A stretch of DNA of 64,000 bases from Puccinia triticina (GCF_026914185.1 NC_070575.1:496001-560000), one strand, 5' to 3'. Shown: positions 53,013-64,000, counted from the first letter of the stretch. Numbers and translations are program-made. The notes: generated by a model from the sequence alone, not told the origin.

Positions 53013-56000
53013 ATGGTACTGCACACCATCCAGTTCAACCACAAGAAAAAGAAACAAACCAAACTTTCAAAACTCAAGGCGGTATGTTCTTGCATGACAG
53101 AGATGAATCTGACCCCAAAGACATTCCTCTCTTCCTTCCTCACTATTGAAAACCACGAAATTGCTTTTCAACACCGATACTGGAGGAGCAAAAGGGGATG
53201 GGACTCGATGTTGAAACTATTCGAGACAATTTGTGGGTTTGTTTCCAAACATAAAAGTGGCAAAGGGCAATGGGAGAGGTTTATACTTGACGAGGTAGAT
53301 TCTTTTCAGATTACTCTTTTTGTCCGCAAGTTGATATTTATTAGGTGATTTTTTGGCTAACTACTTTACTTGCTTTTTTAAAAAAACCAGGCGTCCAAAA
53401 TCGTAACATTTCAACAACCGCCGAGTGGAGCTTACCCCAAGGGCGGATACCACAACACAAAATCAATAACTGAAGAGATGTTTACTCCCAAATCAAAAGT
53501 GAAAACAGATCACGAACTTGTGACGGATCACATGCCCTTCTTGTTTGAACTGATCTACCAAAAGCTAGCGAGTCACCCGGGCACCACCATTGATCCCAAC
53601 CTCGAAGATGACGGTCCCAACCAGAAAGAAGCTGTCCCTCCAACGGATTTGGATGGAAACAGACTCAAGCCGAACGATGAGGTAGATGTTGAATTACCCC
53701 TTGATCCCAATAAACGAGCTTACATGGTACGACTTTCAGCTTCTCATTATTTGTATTGATGTTTTTCCCCTGTGAGACTGACTTTTGATCTTTCTTCTCT
53801 TTTCTAAAAACAGGTCGCAAAGACCATCTGCTCAATGGTGGCGTTTGTCAAAAACCGCAGAAATAACGGCCATCAACTTGCAAACTCCCTAACTTTCCTT
53901 GCATGCGGGGTCACCGATGTGGTATGCTTTATGGTTACCCATCTAGCCCATTTCAAAATTTTCCATTTTCTCATATGTACACTCACAAATCAACCAATAC
54001 GGCAACACCATTGGATTCTACGGCCAAAACTACACAGGACAACATGGACAACACACCTTACACCCCTCTAGATCAGAAGATACAACCCCTTCAAGACACC
54101 ATCAGCCGGTTTCACGCACACAAACACCATACTCAGGTCATGTAATCCGTTACATGAACCACCCTTACCCAGGACCATGTAATCCGTTACATGGTCCGCT
54201 CTGACACTTGTCTACCCTTTACAGATGCTTTACCTCATCAGCTGCACTCACTACATTGTGTTATGCACGCATCATGCAGTATCATGCAGTGTCATGCAGT
54301 GTCATGCACACTAGATGCAGGCTTATGCAGGCTTATGCAGGCTTATGCAGGCTTATGCAGTCTTATGCAGGCTTATGCAGGCTTATGCAGGCTTATGCAG
54401 TCTTGTGCAGGCTCATGCAGGTGCATGCAGACTAGTGTAATAGGGGCTGCAGTTCATGCAGGTGTCAAGCTAGCAAAAACCCCTCATGCAGCTTACACAT
54501 GACATCAGTTGACAGCTCAGGCTAGCTAAATTCCCTCGTATGACATCATTTGACAGACAGGGGCAGTACAGATGATCAGATGACCCAATGACATCATATG
54601 TCAATGACATCATAGGCCAAACTCAAACCTCTCACCTCCACGTTCTCACCAGCTAAATTCCCTCATCATTACATCGTGTGACCTGTCAAACGGGCTAAAT
54701 TCCCTCATCTAGGCTGTACCACCAGCCAAAATCCCTCATTTGACAGCTCAGGGCAGCTAAAACCCCTCATTCCCTGGTTCCCCTGGAGCTAAAATCCCTC
54801 ACCCTTTTCTATTTAAGGAGGCTCTCCTCCCCCCAGTTGTAATTTCTCTCAGCAAACTACTTGCACTCAGCTTACCCCATAAACAGTACAACACTTGCTC
54901 ACTCTACAGTATTAGCCCCCACTATATTGTGGTTTTACCCTTATTACATAACAATTACATACATACAACAACACTATTACATTGCTCAATCATCATCAAC
55001 CCCTCTGTCAGGGTGTTCCACAACCTCTTTGCGGCAACACACGGACCATATCAACTTACAACTCGCTCAGCACCGGTTACATCACCCATATCCCCTAAGC
55101 CACTTGTTCGACGTAGGCTATCTTTTGATACACCTCCACTATCACTACATAAACCTTCCAATCGTAGATTGGGGGGCTTGTTTTAGTGTCTAGTGACCCA
55201 GGAAAGGCAGAGGTAACCTCATTCATCCCTTTCCGCACTCAGCAAAAGGTTCTCAGGAACACTTTTGAGCTTTACACCGATTGGGTCAATTTCTTTTTGA
55301 ACTATATTGGATTATCCTCATCTCGAAAAACTGCTCATCACGCACTGAACACCCTAAGCCGAAGATCTCGCCTCCAAATTTCCAGCAAGCTTTCCAAGCA
55401 AGTTGCCCCGACTCTGGGAGCTTTCCTATGCTTCGACAACCTTGATTTCGAACAGAGGATCCAAACGAAGTCCGTCAGCCAGTCTAACCGTATGTTCCAT
55501 GGAACCTGGGGTTACATCCACCACCCCAACCCGAAGCTAGTTGCCTCAGTTCCTTCCTGCGAGCTCAGTCTTGAACGCTATCTGCAGGCAATGTCAAAAT
55601 TGGAAACCTTCGATGTCCACTCTCAAATGTTGCTGCCAACACCAAAGGAAGAAGTGAATTGGGAGTGTGTAATCAAGAGCCAGATCACTTCAGCTATGCT
55701 CGATCACTTAGTCACCCCATCTGATTGTTACATATCGCTCAGTACCACTCCTCCGGTAATCGATCAGATATCGACTGAGCCTCCTGATATAACAATGTTA
55801 AAGCTTATGATCGCCTCCGACAACTCGGCGCAAGGAGCTGGCGAAGTGTTTGACGCCATTGTCAATCAGTCAACAAATATAGCTATGTCCGACTTTGCAT
55901 CTCGGCTTCAAGTAATTGATGGCGACTTGGCTACCTGCACAAACGTCACAACTTTACGAACTCAGCGGATGCCCAGCTGACACCAAGAAGAAAGTCTGAT

Positions 56001-57332
56001 CAATGTTGTGACAGTTTTGGGGGGAGCGCACACGCTGTGGAACATTAGTCAGGCTATCTACTCCAAGCACGTTGGAGATATCTCAGACTCTCGCGACTCA
56101 GGGGCATTGCGATTTCTTGATGCGTTAGGTATACCCTCAAATAACATGACAGGAAAGAAAGACTTCACCACAATGATTAAGAACATCAAGAAGATTCATC
56201 GAGCCAGCTTAGTTCACTGTCTCATGTGAGCGGGTTTTTTTTCCTCTTTTTTGATCTTGTTTTGCTCCTCTGTTTTTTGACTCGTTGATTCCATTCACAG
56301 GGTTGTTATGGGCACTGAGGAGAAGCATCTCACCGAAGACCTTCCGAAAATGTCTAGCGCAAGGATCAAAGAAGTCATCAATCAGACTTACAATCGATTC
56401 TTCTCAATTGAGGCTAGACAAGGTGCCAGGCTTCAGACTTCGCCGAAGCTCTTGAATCTAATTTTAAGACTGTCTGATTTCGCCACTATCGTGGAAGGAA
56501 ACGCTGCAATGAAAGCCGGAGATATGGGGCGCATTATGAATGTTTGGAAGCGGTGGGCGGTCATTGCCCAAGGAATAAAAAAATTGACAAATTACTCAAT
56601 CCAACTCCTCATGAGGATGATCATCCTTCTCAACGAAATTCTACCGCCAGGACTGGGTAAGATAATAAAACACTCCATGTTTGTAGCCCCAAATGGGAAA
56701 CAAAAGCATTTCGTTGCGAAGGATCATTACCTCGAAAACCAAAACTATTGGTTAAAACATTTCTTCAACAACACCGGCCGGGGCTCCAATATTGATTGAC
56801 TCAAGGATGTCTACTCTCCAAATGTGCCTTTGGTAAGTAGTTTGCATCTTTTATCAACGGGAATCAAGATTCTAACTTGAATCCTTTGTAGCTTTGAGAC
56901 TTAATAGGCACACTAACATCTGACTGCGAAAAGGACCTGATTGTGCAATCACATCATAACCGGATCGATCTCTTATCACTCAACAACTGTATGCGTATGT
57001 GTTGACAAAACAACGCTTGCTTGATTGCTACAAAGCTCAACGAACTTATCCCCAAGGAGGTTGAGTACTTATACGCCTTAGGAATCAAGAAAATGAAAAT
57101 CAAATTTATGCAGAAGGGAAAACCCCTCAACAAACTCCGACCGCCACCGATAACGAAATGGAGCCCCCAAGTCGAGAATCAACTAAACGAATCAAATAAT
57201 AACGGATCAGAGATCAGCTCAGAGGGCGATTCAGAGCCGGGTGGATCAGATAACGATCTTGAAAGCAGTGGTAGGGACAATTTTGGAAGCAGTGACGACA
57301 ATCATTTGGAAAGCGGAGAAGATGAAGACTAA
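53013..57332 (+). pseudogene. DUF6589-family gene, copy 2, with TGA stops and a solo-LTR insertion
   Basis: Exons 53013-53294, 53391-53726, 53814-56225 (interrupted by an LTR at 53918-55276), 56301-56832 and 56892-57332. Removing the insertion restores GVTD followed by WVNFFLNYIGL, in line with copy 1. Intron positions match copy 1 exactly. Conserved blocks include HMPFLFEL, FLACGV, FDNLDFEQR, MFHGTWGYIHH, LQVIDGDLATC, VLGGAHTLWNI, GDMGRIMNVWKRW and HYLENQNYWLK. Premature TGAs lie at 55978, 56797, 56895 and 57003. The normal stop is TAA (57330). By eye it is roughly half identical to copy 1, so the two are old relatives and not a recent duplication. Confidence 0.8.
53918..55276 (+). mobile_element. 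Solo LTR (TGTGGTA...TTACA family) inserted in the DUF6589 gene
   Basis: It begins TGTGGTATGC and ends CACTTTTGAGCTTTACA, flanked by CCGA (or 5-bp CCGAT). It carries seven boxes like AGCTAAAATCCCTCA between 54470 and 54800, a tandem array of the 10-mer GCTTATGCAG (about 54310-54410) and a TATA box (CTATTTAAGG, 54818) followed by a C-rich start region. Same family as 11242-12411 and 44312. Confidence 0.8.
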
Positions 57333-57336
57333 ATAT

Positions 57337-59679
57337 TTACCTGAGCTTTTGTCTCTTATCGGCGTGAGCTTTTTTGAACTCTTCTAGTACCACCTTTTCC
57401 GCCTCCCATTTCTTCTTTGCTTCTAATTTTCTTTTGGCTTCGGCCTGCTCTTTTTTAGTCTTGTTTTCAGCCCGGATTTGCCTGTTCTCCAGCACTCGGC
57501 TCGCACTGGCCCTGGGCTTTCTTGCTCCAACAATCGACGACGTCCCTTCTCCGTTGCCGGGCGTAACTGTGTCCAACCTTGGCAGTGTGGCAAGCTTTAT
57601 AACTGATCTTACTGCGCTGAATTAGCCGATTTTTGTGACGGGGCCGAGTTGATTGGTACAATCTTTATCTTTAAGTTTTGTAATCTTGCCATTTCACTAT
57701 CTATGTATTTGGAGTATTCCTCTTGCTCTTTCAAATAGTTTTGAATCTTGATAGTCAGGCCCAGATCAAAATTCTTCCAACCTCTTTTGTAACATCTCTA
57801 ACTCGCCATCCAGCTGTTCCCCACCGACATGCTTAGCAATGTCATTCCAAGTTTTAATTTGATCCAAATTTCTCGCAATGGTATCCGCCTCAGTTGGCCC
57901 AAAGATTTGCTCCAAGGAAAAAGCCCGCGGCCGCCCGTAAGTTTCAGTAAAAAATAACTTGAAGGACTCCAGCAATTTGTAATAAACTTTCAGCTCAATT
58001 GGTCAGAGGTCTCGTTCTTTTGGTTTGGTACCGCGTGAGTGTTTTTTTTTCTCTTTCTGAGCAGGAAGTGGCCCTGGTATTTCTTTTGGATTCTCTAAGA
58101 TTGGATCAAAGTTCTGATTACTAATCTGTTGCATTCGAGCCTTCAACATCTGGGCCTCCTCGGGATCACAATTTGAGCATTTACACGGATCAAATTTTGC
58201 CGTTCTCTCGCGAGATTCTTCGTGGATATAATTTACATCATCTTGGTCCATCGGTATGTATCCGTGCCTACAGTCAAATCAATGCTAAGTAAGTCCCTTG
58301 GAAGCAGATCATATGTAGAGTAATCAATCAACTGACAGGTTATCAATTGACAAAGCAATGCGGATGCAGACTGGTGTGATGGCCAGGGCATCCATGCGAG
58401 TATCATTTGCCTGTTTATTGGCTTTCTTGACTGCTTCAGGGGTGTTCAAGCCGGACTTGCGTTTTTTCTCGACAAATAGGATGGCTAGTCCTGGCTTGCC
58501 ATCACGCCCGCACCGACCAATCATCTGACTAATACATGAGGGATCGCCGCGGCCCATAGTGATGACCCGTCGAACTCGTTTCCAGTTCTGGCCCATCCCC
58601 AAGGCCATTGTACATGAAACAGACGAGAAATCCCCCCGCTCGTAACCGGAGATCGTGTCCAACTTGTCCATCTCGCTGGTGCTGGCATGATATCGTCAAA
58701 TCAACAGACTGTCTGGATTATATTCTTCACCAGCAGCACCATGGGCCTCATATACGACTTTCATAACTTGGAGTGTCGCATTTCTGGTGCCGGAGTAGAT
58801 CAATGTTGGTACCATATCCTTAGTTCCGACTTCTGCTTTGCCCGGAAACATCTGTAGCAGATCTTTTGCTGACTTGAGCGAACAATCCATTGGAAATGGA
58901 AGTATACGCAGCTCAGGCCGAGTCAGCTCAGCTCGGGAGAAAGAAATGTTATCCTCTGGAATCTTCAGGCTCTTGAGGATCTCGGTGACAGCAATCGGTC
59001 GACAAGTTGCCGAGAGGAACAGGACTGGAGTTTTCTCAGTCGCCATGATCTGACGGCCAAGTTCTCCATACAATGGGCGGAATACGGCTCGATCTTGATG
59101 ACGTTTGTGCGCGGACGACTTCTTGGCTTCCTTGTTGGCAACAAGACCCCAGGTGTAAATCACATGTGCCTCGTCGACCACAATTAACGCAAGGCGATCT
59201 TGGAAGGCCGTGTCGTGATAGATTTGCGAGAACATGGCGTTATTTAAGAAAACCTCTGGGCTGAGGTAAACAAAATTGTATTTTCCTTTCTGGATATCGG
59301 CCGCAACTTCCTGAGTGAAGTTCTGATTCTTCAGGTTAACAGCAGTGTACCCCGCAGCCGTTTTCTCTGCGACCTGATTGTTGCCCAACGCATCGAGCGG
59401 ATTCAGTACGAGAATGACCGCCTTCCTTGTTGTAGCAAAAAGGTTGTAATACATCTCCGAGATACGGGATTTGCCGCAACCCGTCCCGGCCATGACAAAC
59501 GTGTGCCGTCCCGCGACTAGGTTTGCCACCGCATCAACTTGGACTGGCTTCGGCGGCTCGTTCTCAGGGTAGCGTGGCAAGCAGTCGTCAACTATTGCTT
59601 GTTGCAAGGCGCTCTTGTCCATTCGGGTCCATTTTTTTGCTAACGTAGCTTTTGCTGACTTCCCTTTAGTCGGCGGCAT
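57337..59679 (-). pseudogene. RecQ-like DNA helicase, copy 2, decayed
   Basis: It starts MPPTKGKSAKATLAKKW. Exon 1 runs 59679-58337 with a premature TGA at 58696. After a 69-bp GT-AG intron (58268-58336), exon 2 continues from 58267, with a further TGA near 58010 and a one-base insertion in a T run near 57775 that shifts frame. Motifs: Walker A GTGCGKS, VVVDEAH, LSATCRP and QMIGRCGRDGK, then CxCxxC (CKCSNC). It lacks the first two introns of copy 1 but keeps the third. The C-terminus ends 4 bp from the stop of the facing DUF6589 gene. Family assignment is as for copy 1. Confidence 0.8.
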
Positions 59680-59831
59680 TCTCAGGATATCGACCAGATT
59701 TCAAGCTGAGTGCTCTATGTGATGCTTGGAACAAGGTGTCGGCGAGTTTTTGGAGTTTTGATGTACAAAGGATAATGATCAAGGGTTGAGGTGTATGCGT
59801 TCGGAGTGCTTTCCTTTTATTTAATACCTAT

Positions 59832-60086
59832 CACTGCAAAAAAAAATTGGTCAACTGCTTGCAGTTGACATGCAGGATACTCAAGCCAAGCTACCATTGT
59901 AACTCCACCTGAATGCACAAGTGCCTTTGTTGGCACAGTCACTGTGCAAGGTGCACAGTGACTGTGCATTGAAGCTTTGGTTGAGTCAAACCTTGGGTAA
60001 GGCTGGTGTAACACCACAAGCTTCCTCAGAGTTACCACATGTCAACTGCGTTACTGCTCACAGTTGAAACAGTTTTTTTTGCAGTG
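59832..60086. mobile_element. 255-bp MITE with CACTGCAAAAAA ends
   Basis: The left end CACTGCAAAAAAAAATTGGT and right end TTTTTTTTGCAGTG are inverted, continuing into GTCAACTGC/CAGTTGA. It is flanked by TAT on both sides (59829-59831 and 60087-60089), so the duplication may be TA or TAT, as in Tc1/mariner-like elements. It lies in the 5' region of helicase copy 2. Confidence 0.7.
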
Positions 60087-60539
60087 TATGTGCTGCTTGT
60101 TTTCTTGTTGATCTCTTTCTTTTTTTCATCTCACGATTGCTCGCTCTTTTTTTGCATGGCATCTCTATTCGCTCTGTCATGCAATAAAATGTTGTATCAC
60201 GTGTCTGGCATTTAATTTGAGAGGTATGGGGTTAATACAACATTTAATTAGGCAGGAAAGAAAAATGTAAAGGTCCGAGAAGACTTTGAGAAGTCGTACA
60301 TTTCAAAAAAAGATAGAAAAAAAACAAAACAAAAACCAGAGAAACTGAATACATAGGATTGAAGGCAAGCTACCAGCTCTCAGCTGGGATAAGTCGAGAA
60401 GAGCACAAAGGGAATTGAATATTTTATAATTGAAAAGCAAGAAACACTACGGTTAATTTCGAGATTCTCTCACACAAGAAACCCGTTGTTAGGCATAAGC
60501 CCCGCTTACACCTACGGCTCCGCGGTGCCGTGGGCTTTG
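60087..60539. other. Non-coding right-hand interior of the element
   Basis: Low-GC, with T and A runs. No gene. Near 60500-60550 it has similarity to the mirrored left interior (AACAAAGCCC on the minus strand against AACTAAGCCC near 52400), suggesting the inverted ends once extended further inward. Confidence 0.5.
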
Positions 60540-61085
60540 TTACGCTTGGGATTCAACCCTCTCGATACCCGGTCTATACCGGCCATCGAGAGGATTCAAC
60601 CCTCTTGATGCCCGGTATAGACCGGCCATTGAGAGTACGCAACCCCCTAGATGCCCGGTCAAGACTGGCCATCAAGAGTACACAACCATCTCGATGGCCG
60701 GTATAGACCGGTCATCGCAAGGACATAGCCCACTTGATGACCGGCCTGTACCTCGAGAGGACACATCCCTCTCGATGGCCGGTACAGACCGGCCATCAAG
60801 AGAGAGGGCACCACCCTCTGGCAGATCTGTGCCGGTCATCGAGGGGGTACATCTGTACCGGCCATCGAGAGGGGTCTGTACTCTCGATGACCGGTCTGTA
60901 CCGGCCATCAAGAGGGATGTGTCCTCTCAAGGGACAGGCCGGTCATCGAGTGATCAATGACCGGTCTATACCGGCCCTCGACCGGGCATCTAGAGGGTTG
61001 CGTACTCTCGATGGCCGGTCTATAGGGCATCGAGAGGGTTGAATCCTCTCGATGGCCGGTCTATACCGGGTATCTAGAGGGTTGT
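60540..61085. repeat. Long dyad satellite array inside the right end
   Basis: At least a dozen units of the type GATGACCGGT...ACCGGCCATC with 4-6 bp centres, joined by GAGAGG and CAACCCTCT-like spacers. It is perfectly placed as subterminal repeats of the TIR element. Confidence 0.85.
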
Positions 61086-61158
61086 AAATCTGGCAGGTAT
61101 TCTGGCATCTCAAGCCTGCGGAAAAGCTTCTAAAGCTAAAAATTACAAGGTGAGTCAG

Positions 61159-61222
61159 ATCTGGCTTTACAAGGGCCAGATCTGACTTTACACAGCTGTG
61201 TAAATCGAAGGGAAGTCCTCCA
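61159..61222 (-). repeat. Right terminal inverted repeat of the DUF6589/helicase element
   Basis: On the minus strand it begins TGGAGGACTTCCC and contains the palindrome TTTACACAGCTGTGTAAA. It differs from the left end at 6 of 64 positions, five of them transitions. Confidence 0.8.
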
Positions 61223-61339
61223 CTTGTCAGTCACAAAAAAGGACTTCATGGGGCACCCAAGGCCCCAAAAAATTTGTAAAATATGTAAAAAGAAAATCCA
61301 TGATGTTGTGCACATTTTGCTCCCCCAAAATTTCAGGGC

Positions 61340-61560
61340 CAGCCTTTATGCACGCCAAAAAAAACCCCTGCGCACGCCAAAAGGTCCTGCACACCAGGAA
61401 TCAATGGCATGAAGTGGCCAACACGCCAAGTAACTGGCGTGAACCTGCCAACCACTAGATTTAATTAATTCTGTGGCGTCAGAGCCCCTTTCACGCCATT
61501 CATGGTGCAGTGCGCATCCAATGCACGTCCTTGCCAGTAATCCTAGCTCACCAAGGATGG
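61340..61560. repeat. Cluster of ACGCC/GGCGT motifs upstream of the MULE gene
   Basis: Repeated GCACGCCAAAA, CACGCCAAGTAACTGGCGTG and TTTCACGCCATTCATGG lie within 220 bp. It may be the terminal region of the MULE element. No partner end is inside the window. Confidence 0.4.
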
Positions 61561-61737
61561 GGTGTAGTACACAGCACGCCACATAACTCTGGATAACTTC
61601 CAACCATCACCACTCCCATCGCTACGCAACCAACCCACCATCATCAACCACCCACCCACCATCAACCACCCACGATTTCCAACCAATCCCACACAAACAG
61701 CGCTGGCGTGACCGTTCCCCCAGAGGTATTGGCCCAA

Positions 61738-64000
61738 ATGCAGCAGCTACTCCAGATGTTTCCGACCCTGGCCCCTCCAGCGGCAGCTCAATCAAATTCT
61801 CCAACCGTTCAGCTTCGGACTCCATCCAACAATACTCCGGCTCCACCCGCTCCCAATGATCATCTAGCTCTAACCAACGAGTCTCTGGCTACTCCTATTG
61901 ATTTTCCGGCTCCACCTGTTGATCCCCTGATTCCATCCCTTGACCCAACCCCGACTCCTCAATTGAATAATAAAGAAGACCGTTCTGAAAAAAACACCAT
62001 ATCCGACTCAGATGCGGACAACGTTGGTTCATCTCATGGAAAAGATGCAGGAAATGGCCTCAATGTCTCTACCTCTACCGAACTTCCTGTGATAACCAAT
62101 TTTGATGACTACAACTTTCTCTCCGGTGGTAAGTTGTCTTTTTTAATTGACTGTGTTTACATTTCAACTCAATGTTTTTGATGTTTTGATTTACTACGTA
62201 GAACCTTTAGATCCTCCCCCACCTGCTAAATTCAAATCGATGGAGGATTTGCTTTCTTTCTGTCAAATCTGGGCTAAACACCATCAATACGCAGTCGCCA
62301 CAGGGAGTTCTCATCAAAACAAAAACATATACATTATCTGTGATCGCTTGGGCCAGTTTTGTGGCTCAGTCGTGAATCAATCTGGACGTAAAACAAGCTC
62401 TTCGAAGACCAGCTGCCCCTTCAAGCTGAAAGGTTCAGTACCCACAAGCAAGAAAATCATGGTAAAAAACTGGACCTTGGAGATGATGAACGGCGAACAC
62501 AACCACAACCCTTCGGACAGACCTTCTTCCCATTCTGCACACAAAAAACTGGTCCCTGCCAAACTCAAGGAGATTCGAAAACTTTCAAATTCAAATCTCA
62601 AGCCATCCCAGATACTGCTACAGCTGTGAACTTCCAATAACGAAACGTTTGCAACAAACAAGACGATTAGCAATGCTCTCCAGAAGATCCGTCGTGAAGA
62701 TCTAGACGGTCGTGAGCCAACTGAGGCCCTCTTGCAAGTACTAAAGGAATCCAACTGGATGTGGGATGTTCAAGTTGACTCGAACGATAGTATCCTGAAT
62801 CTGTTTTTTGCTCACCCGGGATCCATTCACCTTGCTCGGATCAACCATCACGTTGCCCTGTTGGACTCAACATACAAAACAAACAAATATGATATTCCAT
62901 TGCTTCACATCATCGGTCAGGCGGCGTCGAATTGATTGTTTTCTATTGGATTCTGCTATATGACCTTCGAAGATACAGAAAACTATCTCTGGGCGGTCAA
63001 AAATCTCAAAAAACATATTTGGCGCCCTCAACGCACGCCAAAGGTCTTTGTAACCGATTGTGACACAACTTTACGGACCGCTTTGGATCAGTTTTTCCCC
63101 GACTTGCAAGCCAACCTGTGCACGTGGCACATCAACAAGAATATCACCACACATTGCAAAAAGCATTTCCCTTTGACAAAACCGGATAAATCAAGCGACT
63201 CAAGCAAAAAGAAAGTGGCTAATTTGTCGACAAAAGCAGCTCAATCAAGTGATTCAAAGAAAGCTCAGGAGAGCTGGGATACTTTCATGAATCTCTGGCA
63301 GCAAGTTACATTGTCAAAGTCAGCTGCAATTTACGAGGAGCGGATCACTACATTGAAGGAATTCCTGTTGACTCGTCCGGCTGTCATGGAATATCTCAAC
63401 AAAAACATACTTCCGGTGAAAGATCTGTTTGTTGTTGCATGGGCATGTCAGTACCCTCACCTCCGAAACCTAAACACATCAAGGGTTGAATCGGGCCACG
63501 CCTACCTCAAGACATTTGTGAAGAACTCTTGGGGTGACTTGTTATTGGTTTTCAAGTCATTGGCGCACGCGGTTGACTCGCAATTAAATCATGTTCACGA
63601 ATCCATTGGTTGAGATGTTGTCAAGACCCTGAAAAACGTCCCAAACTGCTTTATTCCTCTCCTAGGCCACATCTCGAACTTTGCGATCATTGAATGTCTC
63701 GCTCAATACAAACGGCTGGCCACACTTGACCCAACCGAACCATGTTCTAAAACTGTGACGATTGGGATTGGAATCCCTTGTGCACATCGAATCAGAGAGG
63801 TATTGGAAACCAGTGATTCTTTGACACCAGAAGATTTCCACCTACAGTGGCATTTGAGGTACAATCCTGAGATCACGGTATGTTGAGGATCTGAGCTTTT
63901 TCTTTAGTGTTTCTTCTGAAATTCAAGTCCTGAGCTGATCATTTTGATCGTTTGCGGGTGTCTTTTGCAGGAAGTTGAAGAGACCAAAATCGATCTGGAT
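61738..64000 (+). pseudogene. MULE-type transposase with FAR1-like zinc finger, interrupted and cut by window end
   Basis: Exons 61738-62128, 62202-63877 and 63971 onward, with GT-AG introns of 73 and 93 bp. A Pro/Ser-rich N-terminus is followed by a FAR1/WRKY-GCM1-type zinc finger (ICDRLGQFCG, CPFKLKG, then NGEHNHNPS). The MULE catalytic core follows: Asp in ALLDSTYKTNKYD, Asp in VFVTDCDTTL, the C-x2-H segment CTWHINK and Glu in SRVESGHAYLK. Premature TGAs lie at 62627, 62933 and 63611, with the frame otherwise open. It starts about 500 bp outside the right TIR of the neighbouring element and so is probably a separate transposon. Confidence 0.82.

Larger units (their letters stand above)
52199..61222. 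mobile_element. TIR-bounded DNA element encoding DUF6589 protein plus RecQ-like helicase
   Basis: Terminal inverted repeats of 64 bp (52199-52262 and 61159-61222) match at about 58 of 64 positions. Each begins TGGAGGACTTCCC and contains an 18-bp palindrome. Just inside lie dyad satellite arrays (short at 52320-52400, long at 60540-61085). The payload is a DUF6589 gene (plus) and a RecQ-like helicase gene (minus), tail to tail. The segment is 9024 bp, about 7.4 kb without a solo-LTR insertion and a small MITE. No target duplication is evident next to the ends. I know of no established transposon class defined by this pair, but could not search. Confidence 0.7.

Noticed and set aside
52199..61222. 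Helitron
   Set aside because: A helicase is present but there is no Rep/HUH domain. Ends are inverted repeats, not TC...CTRR with a single 3' hairpin, and the helicase is RecQ-like, not Pif1-like.
24492..63613. TGA read as a sense codon (recoding) in the transposon genes
   Set aside because: set9, VMA8, LINE ORF1 and the Gypsy polyprotein all end at TGA in the same window, so TGA is an ordinary stop. Deamination of CGA explains the pattern better.

Overview
The window is nuclear DNA of a basidiomycete, most likely a rust fungus (Pucciniales). Host genes have several 60-95 bp GT-AG introns, a Tad1/I-like LINE and a chromodomain Gypsy element are present, DUF6589 genes (as I recall the family, mainly basidiomycete) occur twice, one gene has a strong signal peptide, and almost all other DNA is nested mobile elements. 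No single marker fixes the genus.

Few sequences look like host genes: a SET9/Suv4-20-type histone H4K20 methyltransferase gene (19580-22398, minus, 4 exons), VMA8 for V-ATPase subunit D (50771-51868, plus, 5 exons), a frameshifted secreted-protein gene (31167-33380, plus) and a remnant of a TMEM184/Ost-alpha-like membrane protein gene (about 42.2 kb).

Left end, 1-14.3 kb: a four-layer nest. An LTR element with 339-bp LTRs (1893-14263, duplication ATTCT) carries a Harbinger-like MITE in its left LTR (1969-10660, duplication TTA). That MITE is split by a nearly intact Ty3/Gypsy chromovirus (2611-10378, duplication ATCGA). A minus-strand solo LTR sits in the outer element's interior (11242-12411). 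From 14.3 to 19.5 kb there are MITEs (including two hAT-type copies), a tRNA-derived sequence split by a hairpin, and tandem repeats.

The main discovery candidate is a two-gene module present twice: a DUF6589 gene (plus) facing a RecQ-like helicase gene (minus), tail to tail. Copy 1 (23.7-29.0 kb) has the two coding regions overlapping by 94 bp. Copy 2 (53.0-59.7 kb) lies inside a 9.0-kb segment bounded by about 91% identical 64-bp terminal inverted repeats (52199-52262 and 61159-61222), with dyad-symmetric satellite arrays just inside each end. This looks like a DNA transposon whose mobility proteins would be DUF6589 plus a helicase. Both copies are decayed, and their premature stops are nearly all TGA, mostly where arginine is expected, as if CGA had been deaminated.

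Other elements: a full-length LINE with 15-bp target duplication and poly(A) tail (35724-41672), two further members of the solo-LTR family (44312 onward, 53918-55276), several MITEs, and a MULE transposase gene running off the right edge (61738-64000).

Exon coordinates come from reading splice sites by eye and checking reading-frame arithmetic. They should be right to within a base or two.
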